A stretch of DNA of 64,000 nucleotides from Sorangium cellulosum (GTDB lineage Bacteria > Myxococcota_A > Polyangia > Polyangiales > Polyangiaceae), in contig NZ_CP012673.1 of assembly GCF_002950945.1 (NCBI RefSeq), forward strand, positions 12,577,501 through 12,641,500, written 5' to 3'. The position numbers and the translations under genes are program-made. Positions within the stretch are counted from its first letter, which is position 1. Each line of letters starts with the position of its first letter. Below the pieces are notes generated by a model. The model made no database searches. It worked only from the letters and a program-made list of their open reading frames with translations, and was not told where the DNA came from. Of the stretch, positions 11,133 to 20,014 are shown piece by piece.

Positions 11133-11152
11133 CCGCGCGCAGCGGCGCGCGG
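11133..11152. terminator. GC-rich hairpin between convergent genes
   Basis: CCGCGCGC and GCGCGCGG form a perfect 8-bp stem with a 4-nt loop, four bases after the LysE-type stop and 39 bases from the stop of the convergent phytase-like gene. There is no T-run, so intrinsic termination is uncertain. Confidence 0.4.
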
Positions 11153-11190
11153 CCGGCTGCCCCGGAGGAGCTACCCGGCGTAAAAGCGTG

Positions 11191-12774
11191 TCAGTCGTCG
11201 TGCGGGTCGCGAGGATCGAACTCGTCCTCCTCGATGTCGAGATCCAGCTCGTCGGCGATGTCCTCCCAGCCGAGGAGCTTGAACTGCGTCGAGCCGTCGT
11301 ACTCGAAGCCGCTTATCGGATCCTCCGAGGAGGGCCCGCTGGCCTGCCCGTTCTGGACGACGAAGAGCCCGTACGGGAAGCCGCTGCCCGCGGGCACGTT
11401 CACGACGTCGTGACCGTCGGTCTCGCCCGTGCCCTCGACACGGAACGCCGCGAGATGGTCCGTCGGGGTCTCCCGGTCGTACACGTGAAACGTGTCGTCG
11501 CCCTGGCTCGACACGAGCAGATAGCCCTCCTCGTCCTCGCCGTAATAGATGGCCAGCCCCTCGACGTCCCGCTCCAGGTGCAGCCCTCCTGCCGAGGGGT
11601 TGCCGGGCGCCGCGATCGTCCCGGCGACCGGGGTTGCCGGCGCCGTGTCCTCGCAGGTGAACTCCCCGTCGTCGGGGACGGCCCACCACGGCTCGCCGAA
11701 CGAGCGGGTCTTCTCGAACAGCCGGCTCGCCGGCACGTTGACGGTCGCGGGTAGCGCGTCGCTGAGCGGCACGCGCCAGATGCCGACCACCTCCTGCGCG
11801 GCGAAGAGCACGCCCTCCTGCTGGTCGACGACCAGCCCCTCGAACTGCGGGTCGCTCGCGGGCTCCTCGCGGCAGGGCGTCCACTGGATCGACGCGCTCC
11901 CGGCGCTCGCCCCGGGGACGGTGAAGGCCGGGTTGAACCGGAGCTCGCGCACCCTGGAGTAGGAGACCTTGCCGCTGCCGGCGGCGTGCAGCTCGAGCTC
12001 GGCGACGACGCTGCGACTCCGCTGCGTCACGAAGGCGCGGTACCCGTCGTCGTCGTCCTCGGGGCGGTAGAGCGCGAGCCCGTAGGCCGTGTTCTGGTCG
12101 TCCAGGTCGTTGTCGTGGACCCCGGGCAGCTCGCCGGTCGGCTGGAGCGAGGACGGCTGAACGAGCTGGCTCGGAAAGACGCGCGGCGCGCTCGACGCCG
12201 TGATGTCGAGGAGGGGCCCGCCCGAGCTCTGCGGCTTGATGGCATAGATCCGGAGCCGATCGCAGCCCCGGTCGGTCACCACGGCGACGTCGATCGTCTC
12301 CTCGGAGCCATCCGCCTTGATCAACGGGAAGCCGTACTGCACATCGACGTTGTTGAAGCGGCTGTAGGTCTCCCCCGATCCGCTCTCGGGGCACGGGCCG
12401 GTGCCGCCCTCGGGCTTCGCGCCGGGCACGGGCGGGTCCTGCGCCGTGACCGCCGGCCTGTACGGGGGAAGGATCGTTTGCACGACGTTCCCTTCCAGGT
12501 CGTAGACCTGGAGCCCGGCGTCCTTCAGCACGCCGATCACCAGGCCTTCGCCGGAGGCGCTGGGGTTCACCCAGATCGCCGGGTCGTCCGCGTCGGGCGT
12601 CCGGGGCGCTTCGTCATAGCCGTGCAGCGCCGCCGTCTCCACGTGCGCCTCGATGACCGGCGGCGCGGACGTAGCGTGGTCCTGGGCGCCCACCTGCTCG
12701 TCCAGGTGCTGCGAGCACCCGAGGGTCAACGAAAGCGCCGAGGCGGGCAGCACGACGAATCGAGCGGATCTCAT
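11191..12774 (-). CDS. Beta-propeller phytase-like lipoprotein (3-phytase family)
   Basis: The 527-residue product starts at the ATG at 12774, which has AAAGGAG about ten bases upstream. A signal peptide ends with LTLGC, a lipobox. The body matches the beta-propeller phytase pattern: DADDPAIWVNPSASGEGLVI and KDAGLQVYDLEG at blade 1, then NNVDVQYGFPL, AVVTDRGCDRLRIYAI, NTAYGLALYRPE, FEGLVVDQQEGVLFAAQE and DVEGLAIYYGEDEEGYLLVS. Members are calcium-dependent phosphatases that release phosphate from phytate outside the cell. Whether this one acts on phytate is not shown; related propellers are also called esterase-like. The C-terminus is very acidic. Confidence 0.85.
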   Translation of the reverse strand: MRSARFVVLPASALSLTLGCSQHLDEQVGAQDHATSAPPVIEAHVETAALHGYDEAPRTPDADDPAIWVNPSASGEGLVIGVLKDAGLQVYDLEGNVVQTILPPYRPAVTAQDPPVPGAKPEGGTGPCPESGSGETYSRFNNVDVQYGFPLIKADGSEETIDVAVVTDRGCDRLRIYAIKPQSSGGPLLDITASSAPRVFPSQLVQPSSLQPTGELPGVHDNDLDDQNTAYGLALYRPEDDDDGYRAFVTQRSRSVVAELELHAAGSGKVSYSRVRELRFNPAFTVPGASAGSASIQWTPCREEPASDPQFEGLVVDQQEGVLFAAQEVVGIWRVPLSDALPATVNVPASRLFEKTRSFGEPWWAVPDDGEFTCEDTAPATPVAGTIAAPGNPSAGGLHLERDVEGLAIYYGEDEEGYLLVSSQGDDTFHVYDRETPTDHLAAFRVEGTGETDGHDVVNVPAGSGFPYGLFVVQNGQASGPSSEDPISGFEYDGSTQFKLLGWEDIADELDLDIEEDEFDPRDPHDD

Positions 12775-12840
12775 CAAGTCATGGCTCCTTTCGCGCAGCC
12801 ACGCGCGTGGCGCGCCTGCTGGGCGCACGGCTGTTACCGT

Positions 12841-12885
12841 GCGCCCAAAGGGACCGCGCCACGGCCGCGTGGACTTTGGGTGCGC
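12841..12885 (-). terminator. Possible hairpin terminator after the esterase gene
   Basis: GCGCCCAAAG (12841-12850) pairs with CTTTGGGTGCGC (12874-12885), and a second small stem, CCACG-GCCG-CGTGG, lies inside. It lies between two minus-strand genes, just past the stop of the upstream one. No T-run is seen. Confidence 0.35.
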
Positions 12886-12915
12886 TTCGCGTGAAGGGCC
12901 GTCGTCGCCGATCGC

Positions 12916-14799
12916 TCACTCGCCCGCCGGGTCCCCGGGCTCGTAGGGCCGCGACGGGCTGACCCCGCCGACGAAGAAGACGCCGTCGAAGGCGCGGAGC
13001 GGGCTCACCTTCTGGAAGCTGCCCTGCCAGCGGCTGTCGATGTCGTCCTCCAGCCACGCGCGCGCCTCGCCGGAGGCCGTGCGCAGGTCGATCAGCAGCG
13101 CGCCCGAGCCGCGCGCCTCCGCCGCCTCCGCCAGGGACTTCTCCAGGCACCGCTCGCACCGGCTCGTCGGGATGAAGTCCGGCGGCCACTGCTCCGGCGG
13201 AAGCGGAGCTCCCGTCGGGCCGAGGAGCGTATCCATCGTCCCCGCGATGAGGACGTAATCGTCCCCGAAGCGCTCCGCGATGAACTCGCCCGCGCTCCTG
13301 GAGCCCACCTTCCCGAGGGCGACGTCGCCCACGTTGATATCGACCTCGGCCTTCATCAGATGAAAGTTGTGGGCGTAGAGCATCGTCTTCCCGTGACGGG
13401 ACTGCACCCACGCGAGGTTCTCGGCGAGCGCGAGCTCGCGCGTCTCCCTTCCCTTGAAGTACTCCTTGTAGGCCTCGACGTCATCGAGCTCCATGAAGTG
13501 GCGCTGGTCGATCGTGAGCTCGGGCAGGTGGTCCTTGTAGATCGCCTCGAGGACGGCGATGTTCTCGTCGAAGTAGACGATGGCCGGGTGCGCCTGCCTC
13601 GACCGGAGGTCCCGGATCATCTGGCTGGCCAGCAGGCCGGCGTGAGCGGCCCACGCGTGCTCCTCGCTCGAGCTTGCGCTCGTGTATGTGGCCTCGTTCG
13701 CCGCGAGGCGCTCGTTCAGCCGCGCGATGCCTTGCTCCAGGGCGGCCTGCTCGTCCTGGCTGAGCTGCTCGAAGCTGATCGAGGTGAAGCCGTCCAGGAA
13801 GTTGCCCGGGATGTGGTCCTCGCCGAGGCCCTCGTAGTACCGGCGGACCTCCTCGGTCACCACGTTGGCCTTCTCGGCGAGCGCCAGGAGCTCGCTGAGC
13901 TCTGCCTCGGCGTAGGTGGGATCCACCGTCGCGAGGTACGGCGCGAGGAGCTTCAACGCGATCACCGGAGCGTCCCCGTCCGCGGTGAGGTCCATCCCGT
14001 AGTAATGGACCTTCGCGCCGGGGTCTTGCTGGCTTTCGTTGTACGTCCTCATCCAGTCGAGCATGCCGCGGACTTCCTCGTACAGCCCGGATCCATGGGT
14101 GAAGCCTCCGATCAGGGCGTCCTCGAGGGGGACGTCCGGGTCTCCCTGGACGTACCTCTCGGCCAGCCGTCCTTCGATGACCCCGGACTCCAGGACGATC
14201 GCGCGGAATCCCTTCCTCTCGACCAGGTACTTGAGGAGCCTGATCCGCATCTGGTTGAACTGGTGCAGGACGTGGGCGCTCTCCCCGAGCCCCGCGACGC
14301 TCGCGGATCCGAGGAGGTCGCCGAAGGCCTCCATGTCGGCGTCGTCCTCGACGGGATCCGTGGTCGTGATGGGCCTGACCTCGCGGATCACCCAGGCCGT
14401 GCCCTCGGCAGGTGGGTCGAGCGGCTCGCCGGTGGGCGCCGGGGTGTGCCCGGGCAGGTCCGAAGAGCACCCGGCCAGCGCGAGGGGACCGAGGAGCGCG
14501 GCGATCGCTCCGGTGCGCTGGAGGAAGGTGGTCCCCTTCCGGGTGAAGCGCTGGGACTTTGTGCAGTGGCCGGCGTGGAGCGGCGATCCCGCGGGGGGCT
14601 GCTCGCCCCCCGTGGTGCTGGCGAGCGGCACGAGGGGGAGGACCGGGAGTGGGATGGCCGGCGACAGCGTGGTCTTGGCGGGGGTTGTCGTGGAATCGCT
14701 CCTTGTTCGGACACACGGGATCTGGGCGTCCGCCGGCGGGGGCGCGCCTGGCCCGTTGAGACCGGACCCGAATCTCTCGGGCTGAGCGTCCCATCTCAT
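12916..14799 (-). CDS. Erythromycin-esterase-like (EreA/B family) lipoprotein
   Basis: The C-terminal 500 residues match the erythromycin esterase fold: LGESAHVLHQFNQMRIRLL with the catalytic-type His, GFRAIVLESG, and later ARLNERLAAN and LLYAHNFHLMK-like stretches (here MLYAHNFHLMK). Known members hydrolyse the macrolide lactone; many environmental homologues have other, unknown substrates. A hydrophobic segment ends LALAGC, a good lipobox, but the Cys is residue 111 from the only in-frame ATG (14799), too far for a signal peptide. The next usable start is a GTG at 14631, still 54 residues away, and neither has a Shine-Dalgarno. The start is therefore unresolved. The gene is divergent from the AraC regulator at 14904. 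Confidence 0.8.
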   Translation of the reverse strand: MRWDAQPERFGSGLNGPGAPPPADAQIPCVRTRSDSTTTPAKTTLSPAIPLPVLPLVPLASTTGGEQPPAGSPLHAGHCTKSQRFTRKGTTFLQRTGAIAALLGPLALAGCSSDLPGHTPAPTGEPLDPPAEGTAWVIREVRPITTTDPVEDDADMEAFGDLLGSASVAGLGESAHVLHQFNQMRIRLLKYLVERKGFRAIVLESGVIEGRLAERYVQGDPDVPLEDALIGGFTHGSGLYEEVRGMLDWMRTYNESQQDPGAKVHYYGMDLTADGDAPVIALKLLAPYLATVDPTYAEAELSELLALAEKANVVTEEVRRYYEGLGEDHIPGNFLDGFTSISFEQLSQDEQAALEQGIARLNERLAANEATYTSASSSEEHAWAAHAGLLASQMIRDLRSRQAHPAIVYFDENIAVLEAIYKDHLPELTIDQRHFMELDDVEAYKEYFKGRETRELALAENLAWVQSRHGKTMLYAHNFHLMKAEVDINVGDVALGKVGSRSAGEFIAERFGDDYVLIAGTMDTLLGPTGAPLPPEQWPPDFIPTSRCERCLEKSLAEAAEARGSGALLIDLRTASGEARAWLEDDIDSRWQGSFQKVSPLRAFDGVFFVGGVSPSRPYEPGDPAGE

Positions 14800-14903
14800 G
14801 AGGTCGGACCCGAGACGTGCGCTGCGGGCACGCGCGCGCCCGGCGCCGGGCGCTCCGGGGGCGGCCTGAGGCAGGCCCGCCGAGGTGCTAGGACCCCACC
14901 TCG

Positions 14904-16223
14904 ATGAGGCTCTCGAGCTGGTTCGATGTGGTGTACTTGCTCGCCACAGCGCAGGGGCTGCTCACCTGCATCCTCCTGTGGGTGCGCCGGCAGAACCGGA
15001 CGGCGAACCGCATCCTCGCGTTCCCCATCGCCGCGATCTCGGTCTCGTGCGTTTATATGCTCTACGTGCGGTCGGGCGCCTTCCGGAGCGACCCGCGATG
15101 GCTGCTCTCCATCGACACGTTGCCCGCGCTTTATGGACCGCTCTTCTATCTCCATGCGCTCGCGCTCACCTCGCGGCCGAAGCGCTGGGGACTTCAGCTA
15201 CTCCACTTTATTCCGTTTACACTGTACACACTCTACGACATTCCTCGTTTTCTCCTGACGGGCGAGGAGAAGCTCGCGCTGGCGATGCGCGAGGCCGATG
15301 GGGGGCTCGCCTGGGATCAGGCCCTCTGGCAGTGGGGGGTGGAGCTCCAGGGGCTCGCCTACCTGCTGGCGGCGCTCCGGACGGTGCGCCGCTACCGCGC
15401 TGCGGTCGCCGGGGAGTTCTCGAATGTCGACCGGATCAACCTCCGCTGGTTGCAGCGGCTCCTGGGGTCGTTGCTCGTCCTCTGGATCGGGTCGATGTTC
15501 GCCCGGGTCAGCCCCGTTCCCGTGCTGGGTTATCTGCACACCGCGCTGATGGTGCTCGTCTACATCATCGCCTACCGGACGGCGTCCGAGCCGCAGATCG
15601 TCCCGGCGCCGGGGGACGGCCCCGAGGCGAGGGCTCCGGCCCCTGCGGCCAAGGTGCAGGAGAGCGAGGCCTCGAGGTGCGAGCATCCGGGGCCTGCGGC
15701 GGATCCGGGCCGCCTGCCCGAGCGGCCGCTCGCCGCCCCGGGGACGCCGCGCGAGGGGGGCGCGCCCGGCGAGGAGGCGCCCGGGCCGTCCGCCGCGGAG
15801 GGCGCCGAGGTGCGGCCCGCGGCGGTCAAGTACCAGAAGACGCGGCTCAAGGGGAGCCAGGTGGCGCAGATCGAATCGCAGCTCATCGCCCTGTTCGAGC
15901 GCGAGCGGCCGTACCGGGACCCCGACCTCACGCTCGCGGCGCTGGCGCAACGCCTCGGCGTGCCGTCGCACCACCTGTCTCAGGTCCTGAACGATCGCTT
16001 CGGCAAGAGCTTCCATGACGTCGTGAACCTGGCCCGCGTCGAGGAGCTCAAGCGGCGGCTGGTCGATCGAGGCCTGTCGGCCGAGAAGATCCTCGCCCTG
16101 GGGATGGATTGCGGCTTCAGCTCCAAGTCGACGCTCAACGCCAACTTCAAGAAACACACGGGCCTCACCCCGACCCAGTTCCGCGATCAGGTCCTGCGGG
16201 ACGGCGCGGCGCGCTGCGGATGA
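14904..16223 (+). CDS. Membrane-embedded AraC-family transcriptional regulator
   Basis: The 439-residue product begins with about seven hydrophobic segments (residues 5-230: DVVYLLATAQGLLTCILLW, ILAFPIAAISVSCVYMLYV, YLHTALMVLVYIIAY). A Pro/Ala/Glu-rich linker of about 80 residues follows, then an AraC DNA-binding domain at the C-terminus (LAQRLGVPSHHLSQVLNDRF as first helix-turn-helix, ILALGMDCGFSSKSTLNANF as second). Such 7TM-HTH proteins are thought to sense a ligand at the membrane and bind DNA directly. It is transcribed away from the esterase gene with 104 bp between the starts, so that gene is the obvious candidate target. It might also autoregulate. Confidence 0.88.
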   Translation: MRLSSWFDVVYLLATAQGLLTCILLWVRRQNRTANRILAFPIAAISVSCVYMLYVRSGAFRSDPRWLLSIDTLPALYGPLFYLHALALTSRPKRWGLQLLHFIPFTLYTLYDIPRFLLTGEEKLALAMREADGGLAWDQALWQWGVELQGLAYLLAALRTVRRYRAAVAGEFSNVDRINLRWLQRLLGSLLVLWIGSMFARVSPVPVLGYLHTALMVLVYIIAYRTASEPQIVPAPGDGPEARAPAPAAKVQESEASRCEHPGPAADPGRLPERPLAAPGTPREGGAPGEEAPGPSAAEGAEVRPAAVKYQKTRLKGSQVAQIESQLIALFERERPYRDPDLTLAALAQRLGVPSHHLSQVLNDRFGKSFHDVVNLARVEELKRRLVDRGLSAEKILALGMDCGFSSKSTLNANFKKHTGLTPTQFRDQVLRDGAARCG

Positions 16224-16347
16224 CGGTCGTCGGGTCGATGTCGGCGGTGGTGTCCAGGGAGGCGGCGGCTCCGGGGCGGCAAAACCACGCTTGAGAGGCC
16301 GTTGCCGGAGCTCACGAGTTGAGCAGCCGGCCGCTCGCCGGCATCGC

Positions 16348-17310
16348 TCAGCTCGGCCCGTCGAGCACCTCGGCGAGCGACGCGGCGACGACGGCCCGCT
16401 CGATCCACCGTTCCAGCGTCTGCAGATCCTTCTCGGCGAGGATGCGCTCCCGCGCGACGTCCGGCACGGCGATGCCGCGACCCCGGAGCACGGTCAGCAC
16501 GGCGCGTGCCGCCTCCTCCGCACGCCCCTCGTCGCGGCCTTCCCTGCGGCCCTCGTCGCGGCCTTCCCTGCGGCCCTCCGTCCGCTCCTCGGACCGAAGC
16601 TTCCGCTCGTAATCCTCGAACCACGCCCGGATCTCTGCGCTCACCTCGTCCTCCTCGTCCGTCGTCGGCTCCTGTCCTCCGAGCCGGAAGTGTACCAGCA
16701 GCGGCTGGGCGATGCTCCTCTCCCACGCATCGTCCGGCAGCTCCGCAAGATCCGCCAGCGCGTCGCGCAGGAGGCGGCCTGAGCCGAGCAGCCGCAACAG
16801 CAGCGTCCCGCGCGTCCGGGGCAGCTCCGCCAGCACCACCACGCGCATCACCAGCCCCGGCACCGCGTGGTAGACGCCCGGTTGCACCGGCTCACAGCGG
16901 TAGGCGTCCAGCACCGTCTCAGGACGCCCCGTGCCGATGACGACCAGCGCCGGGAAGTCCACCGCCGGCTGCGGCGGCGCGTCGGTGTCCTCGTCCGGCG
17001 CGACCGAGCCAGCGGCAGAGCGGGCGCGGCGCTCGAGCTCATGGTGCCACGTCAGCTGCTTGCGCAGGCACCGGCGGACCTGACGAAGGCTCGGCGTGCG
17101 GTGAAACGGCTCGAACAGGCTCGGCTCCGCCGCGAGCTCGCCGAGCAGGCCCATCCCGGCGCGCTCCGCCTCCCGCGCGGGATCAGGCACGCTGTAGACA
17201 TCGATCTTCTGGGTCGCCGCCAGGACCTCTACCTCGGTCTCCGCTGCCGAAACGAGGCTCAGCCCGTCGCGCAGCAAGTTCTTGGAGAACTGGTCGGAGC
17301 GGTTGTGCAT
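16348..17310 (-). CDS. Rpn/PD-(D/E)XK-nuclease-like accessory protein
   Basis: The 320-residue product has an N-terminal stretch (EVEVLAATQKIDVYSVPDP) that resembles the nuclease-like core of Rpn/YhgA-type proteins. This is followed by a helical region and FPALVVIGTGRPETVLDAY. Near the C-terminus an EGRREGRDEG unit is repeated two to three times (nt about 16525-16580), a common trait of these families, where the run is a charged helix. I recall similar proteins as multi-copy families in Sorangium, but a specific name is uncertain. No clear Shine-Dalgarno precedes the ATG at 17310. It may be a selfish or recombination-linked gene. Catalytic residues cannot be assigned with confidence. Confidence 0.6.
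   Translation of the reverse strand: MHNRSDQFSKNLLRDGLSLVSAAETEVEVLAATQKIDVYSVPDPAREAERAGMGLLGELAAEPSLFEPFHRTPSLRQVRRCLRKQLTWHHELERRARSAAGSVAPDEDTDAPPQPAVDFPALVVIGTGRPETVLDAYRCEPVQPGVYHAVPGLVMRVVVLAELPRTRGTLLLRLLGSGRLLRDALADLAELPDDAWERSIAQPLLVHFRLGGQEPTTDEEDEVSAEIRAWFEDYERKLRSEERTEGRREGRDEGRREGRDEGRAEEAARAVLTVLRGRGIAVPDVARERILAEKDLQTLERWIERAVVAASLAEVLDGPS
16525..16582. repeat. In-frame 24-bp tandem repeat
   Basis: The block cctcgtcgcggccttccctgcgg is repeated in tandem inside the coding region and encodes EGRREGRD units. Length changes would keep the frame. Confidence 0.7.
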
Positions 17311-17405
17311 CGGGGTGCGACCCTAATCCATCATGGCAGCATGGGCCACGATGAATCGACGCGAAGAAGAGAATTGATGAACCGGCAAAAAGCGTCACGA
17401 TCAGC

Positions 17406-17426
17406 GAGCCATGTCCGCAATGGCTC
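17406..17426. other. Perfect 7-bp hairpin in the gap before the Rpn-like gene
   Basis: GAGCCAT and ATGGCTC flank the 7-nt loop GTCCGCA. It lies about 95 bp upstream of the Rpn-like gene and downstream of the Het-C-like gene's stop. It could be an operator or a weak terminator. Confidence 0.35.
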
Positions 17427-17563
17427 ATCCAGCAACGAGCGTTACCGGCAGGTGAAGCGCATGGTTTGAAAATCGTCCTGGACCACGCGAGATTGCTGGC
17501 CGCCGGATGCCAACGGGCGCGACACCAGACCGGAAGCCACGAGCGCGGCGGGAAGCCTCCGCA

Positions 17564-18457
17564 TCACTCGGTGGTGCAGTCGGGCGCCGCGCTCGGGTCG
17601 GCCACCCACGCGGCCAGGCGCTCGGTTCCGGCATCACCCCACGCGTCGTGAGCCAGCTGGTTCAGCCGGCACCACTCATGACGTGTCTGTCGGATCGCGA
17701 GCGACTTCGCCGCCAGGTGCTGCTCCGTGCGACCAGAGACCGTGGTCTTGTCCTTGTTGAGCTCCTCGTGGGTCATCGCGACCGGGGCCGGACAGTAGTT
17801 GCCTGGCTCGTAGTCGACCGTCCCCGAGACGAGCCCATAGGCGGTCGTCCGTCGCTTGCGGACCGTCACGACCGCGTACTCCGGGTACGGGGCGTCGGCG
17901 TCGCGAGCCACGGCCGTCTGCCTCGGCTTGGCGCCCTGCACGACGATGAAGCCCGTCGACGGGATCACGGAGTACGGCGTGAGCGCGGGGAAGGCGGTGA
18001 GCGACTGGTCCACGAGGACGTCGCCGCCGAGCTCGACCCAGTTCGTGTGCGAGTAGAAGTCCTGCAACGCGTGGAGCGAATGCCCAAAGGCCAGCATGGC
18101 CGCGGCATCTCCGTCCGGCAGCAGTACACTCGGGCCGAGCGCTCGCACGGCCTCCGCTTGCTTCGCGGCGACGAAGGCGGCGCCTCCGCTGAAGTTGCAG
18201 TCGTCGAAGTGGGCGGCATTGCTCAGCGCGAGCAGGGCGTCCGTGGACACATTGCCGGTCTTCAGCGCGGTGAGCACGGCAGGCTTCAGGAACGAAAGCG
18301 CGGTGCTGGTGATCTCTTCGTGGTTCGCCTCCCCCGGCGCCGTCGAGAATTCCTCGGCGCTCTCTTCGAGCGCCTCGGCTGTTTCTGCCTCGCCGGCGCA
18401 GCCGAGCGTCAGCGCGAGACCCATCACTCCCAATCCGATCACAGCGTGTTGATGCAT
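17564..18457 (-). CDS. Het-C / zinc phospholipase-like lipoprotein
   Basis: I chose the ATG at 18457 (GAGCAGGAC upstream), giving 297 residues. A signal peptide ends LALTLGC. The sequence contains NHEEIT and FGHSLHALQDFYSHTNWVE, the His/Asp-rich signature of Het-C and Alt-a/phospholipase C-like helical proteins. The spaced His and Asp residues there are those that bind zinc in the S1-P1/PLC fold. Related bacterial proteins are secreted phospholipase-like or of unknown function. A later His (EQHLAAKSLAIRQTRHEW) may belong to the same fold. The gene stands alone between the Rpn-like gene and a 435-bp gap. Confidence 0.7.
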   Translation of the reverse strand: MHQHAVIGLGVMGLALTLGCAGEAETAEALEESAEEFSTAPGEANHEEITSTALSFLKPAVLTALKTGNVSTDALLALSNAAHFDDCNFSGGAAFVAAKQAEAVRALGPSVLLPDGDAAAMLAFGHSLHALQDFYSHTNWVELGGDVLVDQSLTAFPALTPYSVIPSTGFIVVQGAKPRQTAVARDADAPYPEYAVVTVRKRRTTAYGLVSGTVDYEPGNYCPAPVAMTHEELNKDKTTVSGRTEQHLAAKSLAIRQTRHEWCRLNQLAHDAWGDAGTERLAAWVADPSAAPDCTTE

Positions 18458-18892
18458 GTCCTGCTCAATTGCAAAGCGCGATCCAGGCGGGCGAGCTGAT
18501 CGTCTGATAGACCACATGCGCACAAGGAGTTTGCACAAATACGCTGGAACCTGATGGAGGCGCTTCTTCACCCGCGATCACCCTCCACGCGCGCTTCCGC
18601 GCGCGACCTGCACGCCTGCCCCACTGCGGCATTCCGCTACGCGCTTCCGCGCAGGACGCGAGTTGGACCACGCACCTTCCGAGCACTCAGGCCGACGCTC
18701 CAGCGCGATTGCGAGGGAGATTTCCCCGGAGCGAGGCTCGGCGGTGGTGCGTCCTCTCCTGCGGCCGTGTGCGCTCCGAGGTCGAGGTAGGCGACCCGGG
18801 TTATGTATCGCCGCTCCTCCTTCCAGCGCACCGGCCGCCGCCCCACCGCCGCCGCGCTGCGCGCAGGGCCGTCGAATGCTACACGTCGCCCC
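18458..18892. other. Intergenic region between divergent genes
   Basis: These 435 bases separate the minus-strand Het-C-like gene from the plus-strand oxidoreductase, so both promoters should be here. Around 18590 a short palindrome CGCGCG-CTTC-CGCGCG occurs, and a related ACGCGCTTCCGCGC follows near 18640. No gene is convincing. Confidence 0.6.
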
Positions 18893-19981
18893 GTGACCTC
18901 ACCGCTGCTCTCTCCTTTCTCCTTCCCGAATGGCCTCACCGCCACGAACCGAGTCTGGCTCGCCCCGCTCACGAACGGGCAAAGCCACGACGACGGCTCT
19001 CTGGGCGACGACGAGCTACGCTGGCTCTCCTACCGCGCGCGCGGCGGCTTCGGCGTCGTCGAGACCTGCGCCGCCCACGTCGCCGAGGACGGTCATGCCT
19101 GGAAGGGCGAGCTCGGCATCTTCGCCGATCGGCTGCTGCCCGGCCTGCGCCGGCTCGCGACCGAGATCGCCGCCCCCGGCGCGCTGGGCCTCGTCCAGCT
19201 CTTTCACGGCGGCCTGCGGGCCAATCCCCAGGTCTCCGGCGTGCCCACGTGGAGCGCCAGCGCCGTCGCCGAGCCGGACCTCCCCGTCCCCCGCGCCGCC
19301 ACCGAGCAGGACATCCTCCTCGTCATCGACCGCTTCCGCGACGCCGCGACCCGGGCGCTCTCCGCCGGCTTCGCGGGCGTCGAGCTGCACGGCGCCCACG
19401 GCTACCTCCTCGGCCAGTTCCTGTCTGCCACCCAGAACCGCCGCACGGATCGCTGGGGCGGCGCGTGGGAGAACCGGGCTCGCCTCCTGCGCGAGACCCT
19501 CCGGGCCGTGCGCGCCGCGGTGCCCGCGTCGTTCGTGGTCGGCGTGCGCCTGTCGCCCGAGGACTGGGGCCAGGCCAAGGGCCTCGACCTCGACGAGAAC
19601 CTGACGCTCGCCCGCTGGCTGGTCGAGGACGGCGCCGACTTCCTCCACCTCTCGCTCTGGGACGCGAGCAAACCCTCGCAGAAACGCCCGGACACACACC
19701 CGCTGCCGCTGTTCCGCGAGGCCGTGGGGGCGAGCCTGCCGCTCGTGGTGGCCGGCGGCGTCTGGACGCGCGCCGAGGCCGAAGCGCTCCTCGACAAGGG
19801 CGCCACCGCGGTCGCGCTGGGGCGCGCCGGCATCGCCAACCCCGACTGGCCGCAGCGGATCGAAGACCCCGCCTGGCAGCCGCGGCGGCCGCCGCTCACG
19901 CGCGCCGAGCTCCACGAGCGCGGCGTCTCCGAGACCTTCGCAGGGTACCTGCGGAGATGGAAAGGCTTCGTGGCGGACTGA
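18893..19981 (+). CDS. NADH:flavin oxidoreductase, Old Yellow Enzyme family
   Basis: The GTG at 18893 gives 362 residues starting VTSPLLSPFSFPNGLTATNR, the normal N-terminus of the family; the frame upstream is not homologous. OYE landmarks are present: RVWLAPLTNGQ at the flavin site, VELHGAHGYLLGQFLS, NRRTDRWGG, and VAGGVWTRAEAEALLDKGA followed by VALGRAGIANPDWP for the phosphate-binding end. These FMN enzymes reduce alkene bonds of enals, enones or nitro compounds with NAD(P)H. It is a single-domain form without the iron-sulfur/FAD half of the dienoyl-CoA reductases. A second OYE lies at 58488. No regulator is adjacent. Confidence 0.88.
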   Translation: MTSPLLSPFSFPNGLTATNRVWLAPLTNGQSHDDGSLGDDELRWLSYRARGGFGVVETCAAHVAEDGHAWKGELGIFADRLLPGLRRLATEIAAPGALGLVQLFHGGLRANPQVSGVPTWSASAVAEPDLPVPRAATEQDILLVIDRFRDAATRALSAGFAGVELHGAHGYLLGQFLSATQNRRTDRWGGAWENRARLLRETLRAVRAAVPASFVVGVRLSPEDWGQAKGLDLDENLTLARWLVEDGADFLHLSLWDASKPSQKRPDTHPLPLFREAVGASLPLVVAGGVWTRAEAEALLDKGATAVALGRAGIANPDWPQRIEDPAWQPRRPPLTRAELHERGVSETFAGYLRRWKGFVAD

Positions 19982-20014
19982 GGGCGCACGCCTCGATGGC
20001 GCCGCAGGGCAGCG

